From NCBI GenBank assembly GCA_002391105.1, contig DGRT01000030.1, positions 1 through 21,050 on the forward strand: 21,050 nt of DNA, read 5' to 3'. This DNA comes from Lachnospiraceae bacterium UBA4381 (GTDB lineage: Bacteria > Bacillota > Clostridia > Lachnospirales > Lachnospiraceae). The translations under genes and the position numbers were made by a program. Below, in pieces: positions 20,945 through 21,050 of the stretch. Position 1 is the stretch's first letter, and the number at the start of each line of letters is the position of its first letter. A model generated the notes under the pieces. The model was not told the DNA's origin. It saw only the letters and a program-made list of their open reading frames with translations, and did not search any database.

Positions 20945-21050
20945 TCAATTAATCCATTCTATTATTTCCTTCTCCGACTTTTCAAAATAAGATAAGTTCG
21001 CCTTGCGAAACTTACCGAAGATCCCATACATCAGTCCGATAAATGGAATC
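20945..21050 (-). CDS. Unknown protein, C-terminal 34 residues only (runs off right edge)
   Basis: Reading the minus strand from the edge, an open frame gives IPFIGLMYGIFGKFRKANLS and 14 more residues, mostly charged, ending in EWIN and a TGA stop at 20945-20947. A hydrophobic start followed by a charged tail suggests the end of a membrane protein. The frame has no start in the window. It begins only about 35 bp beyond the point where transposase homology stops, which supports truncation of the transposase by the neighbouring sequence. Confidence 0.45.
   Translation of the reverse strand, partial: IPFIGLMYGIFGKFRKANLSYFEKSEKEIIEWIN

Overview
The window looks like chromosomal DNA of a gut-type anaerobic Firmicute, most likely a member of the Lachnospiraceae (Clostridia). 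It has a moderately low G+C content and strong AGGAGG-type ribosome sites. Several secreted proteins carry choline/glucan-binding-type aromatic repeats. It also holds an Rpn/PD-(D/E)XK protein of the kind common in that family, and a VTC / DUF4956 / Cthe_2159-like operon. Genus and species cannot be read from the sequence. Almost every gene is on the minus strand; the exceptions are one 73-residue membrane protein and an IS256-type transposase fragment.

Layout, left to right. 1-156: the 5' half of a probable tRNA-Ser running off the left edge, with a promoter. 299-2372: a membrane protein of unknown function, preceded in transcription order by a STAS-kinase fusion. 2427-2598: a 73-bp tandem repeat holding the -35 element of the STAS-kinase gene. 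2786-3007: a small plus-strand membrane protein whose ribosome site lies in a perfect 11-bp inverted repeat, followed by a bidirectional terminator. 3085-6414: a three-gene operon of VTC polyphosphate polymerase-like protein, DUF4956 membrane protein and carbohydrate-binding lipoprotein. 6594-8283: an Rpn-family gene and a tiny exported-peptide gene among four copies of a palindromic REP-like sequence.

8291-19002: a surface-protein block. It contains a Thr-rich lipoprotein, a transglutaminase-like cell-wall-binding protein, an acyltransferase, an L,D-transpeptidase with cell-wall-binding repeats, a membrane protein, a cell-wall-binding protein with two unknown tandem domains, a membrane metallophosphoesterase and a large cell-wall-binding protein. 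19359-21050: a small membrane protein, a doubtful small ORF, an IS256 transposase remnant cut at both ends, and the last 34 codons of an unknown minus-strand gene.

How the parts may work together (inference). The four cell-wall-binding proteins share a non-covalent wall anchor and carry different cargo: a transglutaminase-like fold, an L,D-transpeptidase, and two unknown domain types. With the acyltransferase and the phosphoesterase they suggest an envelope-modification island. The VTC operon suggests an inner-membrane system making or sensing an anionic polymer, with a surface beta-helix lipoprotein. A striking feature is that many intergenic gaps hold their own tandem repeat with a unique unit (73, 32, 73, 33, 35 and 48 bp). 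At least two of these arrays are homologous to, and continue into, the 3' end of the adjacent coding sequence.
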